From Cytophagales bacterium (GTDB lineage: Bacteria > Bacteroidota > Bacteroidia > Cytophagales > Spirosomataceae): 35,836 bases of DNA. The notes below the pieces were generated by a model that was not told the DNA's origin, did no database searches, and saw only the letters and a program-made list of their open reading frames with translations. The stretch lies in contig JAAFKE010000004.1 in NCBI GenBank assembly GCA_013298215.1, positions 118,014-153,849 on the forward strand, given 5' to 3'. A program made the translations under genes and the position numbers. This document shows, piece after piece, positions 33,858-35,836 of the stretch (position 1 is the first letter of the stretch; each line of letters begins with the position of its first letter).

Positions 33858-35597
33858 ATGAAAAAAATAAACACACTTATTTTATTACTGGCAATGTGCT
33901 TGCCCTCTCAGTCTCAAAACCGAAGCACGGGCAAACCTGTGGTGGCCTCACCAGAACGGCGCATGGCTTTGGTGATTGGCATGCGCGACTACCTCAATAC
34001 TGCCCCCTTAGTTAATACGCTCAACGATACCGATGATATGGAACGGTCGCTCAAAAAGTTAGGCTTCAATGTCGTTAATAAAAAAAACGAACGGTTGGGA
34101 GCTATGCAGGCCATAGTAGATGATTTTGTAAATAGCCTACGCCCCAACGACGTAGTGTTTTTTTATTTTTCGGGGCATGGACTGGGTTACTTAAACGATA
34201 ACTACTTGATGCCCATAGATGCTCGTGTAGAATGTCTGGAAGAAATACCACGCCTTACGTTTTCGGTAAATACTTTACTAAGCTCGTTCAGAAGTCGAGA
34301 AGTGCGAAATAGCTTTTTGGTTTTAGATGCTTGCCGTTCTTTAGATAAACAAATAACCCGTTGTAAATCTACGAGCAAAAATTATACAATACCCAAGGGC
34401 TTGATAGCCCCCGCAAATCAAACCGCAGGTGATGTGATTGTGTTCGCAACCGAATCTGGCGAAACTGCTGAAGACAACATTGATGGACGGAATGGGCTAT
34501 TTACACAAGAGCTACTCAAATACCTGACTCAGCCTGACCTACGTTTATCCGAAATACTAATCAAGACGGCTCAGAATGTACGTAGTGAGAGTATAAAAAT
34601 GGCAAAGATAGATCCAGAAAAAAAAGTACAAACCCCAACCGTTTATGGACTTTTAGGACAAGATTTCGTATTTTTAAAAACAGACCCCAACGAAGAAGCG
34701 AAGCGAAAAGAGCGTATTGCCCAAGAAAAAGCCGAACAAGAAAGTAAAGACAAAGAAAAAGCTGAACAAGAAAGTAAAGACAAAGAAATAGCCGACCTCA
34801 AACGCCAACTGGCCGAAGCAACAAAACCAGCCCCCCCCGCCCCCGCGGCGTACCGTCCCAGAGGGGGAGCTACTATAAAATTCATGGATTTACCCTTTGC
34901 CGATATGGTGTATGTAGAGGGCGGCACTTTTATGATGGGTAGCAACAAAGGCGATGCTGGTGCCCAAGACGATGAAATGGTGAATGGTAAAAAGCATAGC
35001 GTAACGGTAGGTAGTTTTTATATGGGCAAGTACGAAGTAACGCAAGCCCAATGGCGAGGGGTGATGGGTGCAGACCCGCCAGAGCTATACAACAAAAATT
35101 GTGGCAACTGCCCTACCGACAATGTAAGTTGGTACGATGTGCAAGAATTTTTAACAAAGCTGAATAAGAACGAAGGCCGCACAGCAAGTAATGGCTACCG
35201 ACTACCGACCGAAGCCGAATGGGAATATGCGGCACGAGGCGGCAGCCATTGGCAAAACGGTTATATATATGCAGGCTCAAATAAAATAGATGAGGTGGCA
35301 TGGTATAATGGCAATTATAAAGAAAGTAAACATGGAGAACAAGGCAGTACGCACCCCGTAGGTGGTAAAATGGCTAACCCGTTGGGTATTTATGATATGA
35401 CTGGCAATGTACGTGAATGGTGTACAGACCGGTACGAAGGCTACACTGGCAGTGGTATCATAAGTAGCAAATATACTTTTCGGGTGTTGCGGAGCAGTAG
35501 CTGGGACTTGCGTCCGAAGTATAGTCGAGTAGCGTGTCGTAGCAATGCCATGGGTACTAGCTACCAAGTCGGCTTTCGATTAGTTTCTCCTCAGTAA
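33858..35597 (+). CDS. Exported caspase-FGE fusion with DGR-like variable C-terminus (sigma-linked)
   Basis: 579 residues, the intact full-length form. The signal peptide ends near PSQSQ (20) and the mature start is NRSTGKPV. The caspase domain (about 33-275) has His107 (YFSGHG) and Cys159 (VLDACRS). A coiled-coil-like segment (281-322) holds two exact KAEQESKDKE units. The FGE domain (345-579) has MVYVEGGTFMMGS, MGKYEVTQAQW, GYRLPTEAEWEYAARGG, DMTGNVREWC, RVLRSSSW and GFRLVSPQ; here RGGSW has become RSSSW. It probably binds a ligand with the variable end and transmits to the protease. Confidence 0.93.
   Translation: MKKINTLILLLAMCLPSQSQNRSTGKPVVASPERRMALVIGMRDYLNTAPLVNTLNDTDDMERSLKKLGFNVVNKKNERLGAMQAIVDDFVNSLRPNDVVFFYFSGHGLGYLNDNYLMPIDARVECLEEIPRLTFSVNTLLSSFRSREVRNSFLVLDACRSLDKQITRCKSTSKNYTIPKGLIAPANQTAGDVIVFATESGETAEDNIDGRNGLFTQELLKYLTQPDLRLSEILIKTAQNVRSESIKMAKIDPEKKVQTPTVYGLLGQDFVFLKTDPNEEAKRKERIAQEKAEQESKDKEKAEQESKDKEIADLKRQLAEATKPAPPAPAAYRPRGGATIKFMDLPFADMVYVEGGTFMMGSNKGDAGAQDDEMVNGKKHSVTVGSFYMGKYEVTQAQWRGVMGADPPELYNKNCGNCPTDNVSWYDVQEFLTKLNKNEGRTASNGYRLPTEAEWEYAARGGSHWQNGYIYAGSNKIDEVAWYNGNYKESKHGEQGSTHPVGGKMANPLGIYDMTGNVREWCTDRYEGYTGSGIISSKYTFRVLRSSSWDLRPKYSRVACRSNAMGTSYQVGFRLVSPQ
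35505..35570 (+). other. DGR-like variable region 4 (two codons shorter)
   Basis: 22 codons after the Trp of RSSSW: GAC TTG CGT, CCG AAG, TAT, AGT CGA GTA GCG, TGT, CGT, AGC AAT GCC ATG, then GGT ACT AGC TAC CAA GTC before GGC TTT. The first half follows the register of the other regions; the second half has lost two codons and the Pro-Ser...Arg spacing. Most varying codons still end in C or T (TTG, ATG and CAA do not). It is the least typical of the four. Confidence 0.6.
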
Positions 35598-35664
35598 ACA
35601 TTGAGGCATTTTGTCTTGCAAAGCATTTGTTCAAAGAGATTTTAGAATATATAAAATGTTGTAG
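35598..35664 (+). repeat. Conserved 3' flank of DGR-like target, copy 4
   Basis: TTGAGGCATTTTGTCTTGCA and CATTTGTTCAAAGAGA match the other flanks in sense orientation. The stop is in a stem-loop, CCTCA (35589-35593) with TGAGG (35602-35606). Homology fades after about 35640 and the insertion sequence begins at 35665. Confidence 0.65.
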
Positions 35665-35836
35665 TGTCAATATGAGTGCCACATTAGGATAAAAAAAGCG
35701 TGAGCATAGAAACAATATGAGTGCCACTTATGCAGCGTTAATTAAGTCTTGTGGTATAAATTGTTGGCAAAACTGTTCATTAAAAATAGTATTGGGTTCA
35801 TTTCGTACCAATTTTAATATGTTTTTAGCTGTAAAA
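35665..35836. mobile_element. Insertion-sequence end
   Basis: The 15-mer CAATATGAGTGCCAC occurs at 35668-35682 and again at 35713-35727, 45 bp apart, starting after a TG at 35665. Repeated terminal motifs and a terminal TG fit the IS21 plan, but the encoded peptide does not confirm it. The rest of the element lies outside the window. Confidence 0.55.
35728..35836 (-). CDS. Transposase-like protein, C-terminal end (partial)
   Basis: 35 codons open to the window edge and ending in TAA (35728-35730). The peptide includes AKNILKLVRNEPNTIFNEQF and FIPQDLINAA. It ends directly against the second copy of the terminal repeat, the typical position of an IS gene. The family cannot be named from this fragment. 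Confidence 0.5.
   Translation of the reverse strand, partial: FTAKNILKLVRNEPNTIFNEQFCQQFIPQDLINAA

Overview
The window looks like a chromosomal segment of a Bacteroidota bacterium, probably of the Cytophagales type. The signs are a type IX secretion (T9SS) plug-domain protein, a subtilase with a T9SS C-terminal sorting domain, a Bacteroidota-type Tgt, and promoters of the Bacteroidota form (TTTG, 19-20 nt, TAnnTTTG). Species cannot be named from this sequence.

Layout. (1) 1-9711 is mostly ordinary core genome: the end of a GNAT acetyltransferase, the T9SS plug protein, an ABC-F ATPase, an OmpA-family protein with a clear promoter and terminator, an apparent operon of lipoprotein, T9SS subtilase and tRNA-guanine transglycosylase, a small conserved-looking protein that reads through a palindromic repeat, and nuoC on the + strand. 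(2) 9712-27826 is an 18 kb block read entirely from the minus strand in which all 13 reading units except the detached FGE domain begin with a signal peptide. It holds five caspase-fold (peptidase C14) genes plus one degenerate one; four of these carry or adjoin an FGE-sulfatase (formylglycine-generating-enzyme/C-type-lectin fold) domain or a beta-propeller. It also holds a papain-like (C1) peptidase, DUF4384- and FlgO-like exported proteins, and unknown exported proteins, one with sixteen 9-residue repeats. (3) 28092-32314 is an accessory island: a membrane HExxH protein, xisH/xisI, a retropepsin-like protease with a small partner, and an AAA ATPase of the DUF4143 type. A 379-bp segment is duplicated at an offset of exactly 1,080 bp, and a promoter cassette is present three times. 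(4) 32367-35597 is a + strand operon of ECF sigma factor, membrane anti-sigma-like TPR protein and a further caspase-FGE protein. (5) The window ends in the end of an insertion sequence.

Main result. The C-termini of four caspase-FGE loci (10250, 19261, 25014 and 33858) have the pattern of diversity-generating retroelement (DGR) variable regions. In the three that align without gaps, 14 codons change amino acid and 41 of 42 of those codons end in C or T, as expected if AAC/AAT codons of a template had been randomised at their adenines. The ten intervening codons keep their amino acid. All four loci share a conserved sequence after the stop codon, with a stem-loop spanning the stop in three, in the place expected for the mutagenic-homing signal. 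No reverse transcriptase, Avd gene or template repeat is in the window, so any retroelement must act from elsewhere, or be lost.

How the genes may work together (inference): envelope-located caspase-like proteases with a hypervariable lectin-fold sensor, together with papain-like and DUF4384/FlgO accessory proteins, would form a diversified recognition-and-proteolysis system. One copy is under its own sigma/anti-sigma pair. One member is split by a -1 frameshift at an A6 run.
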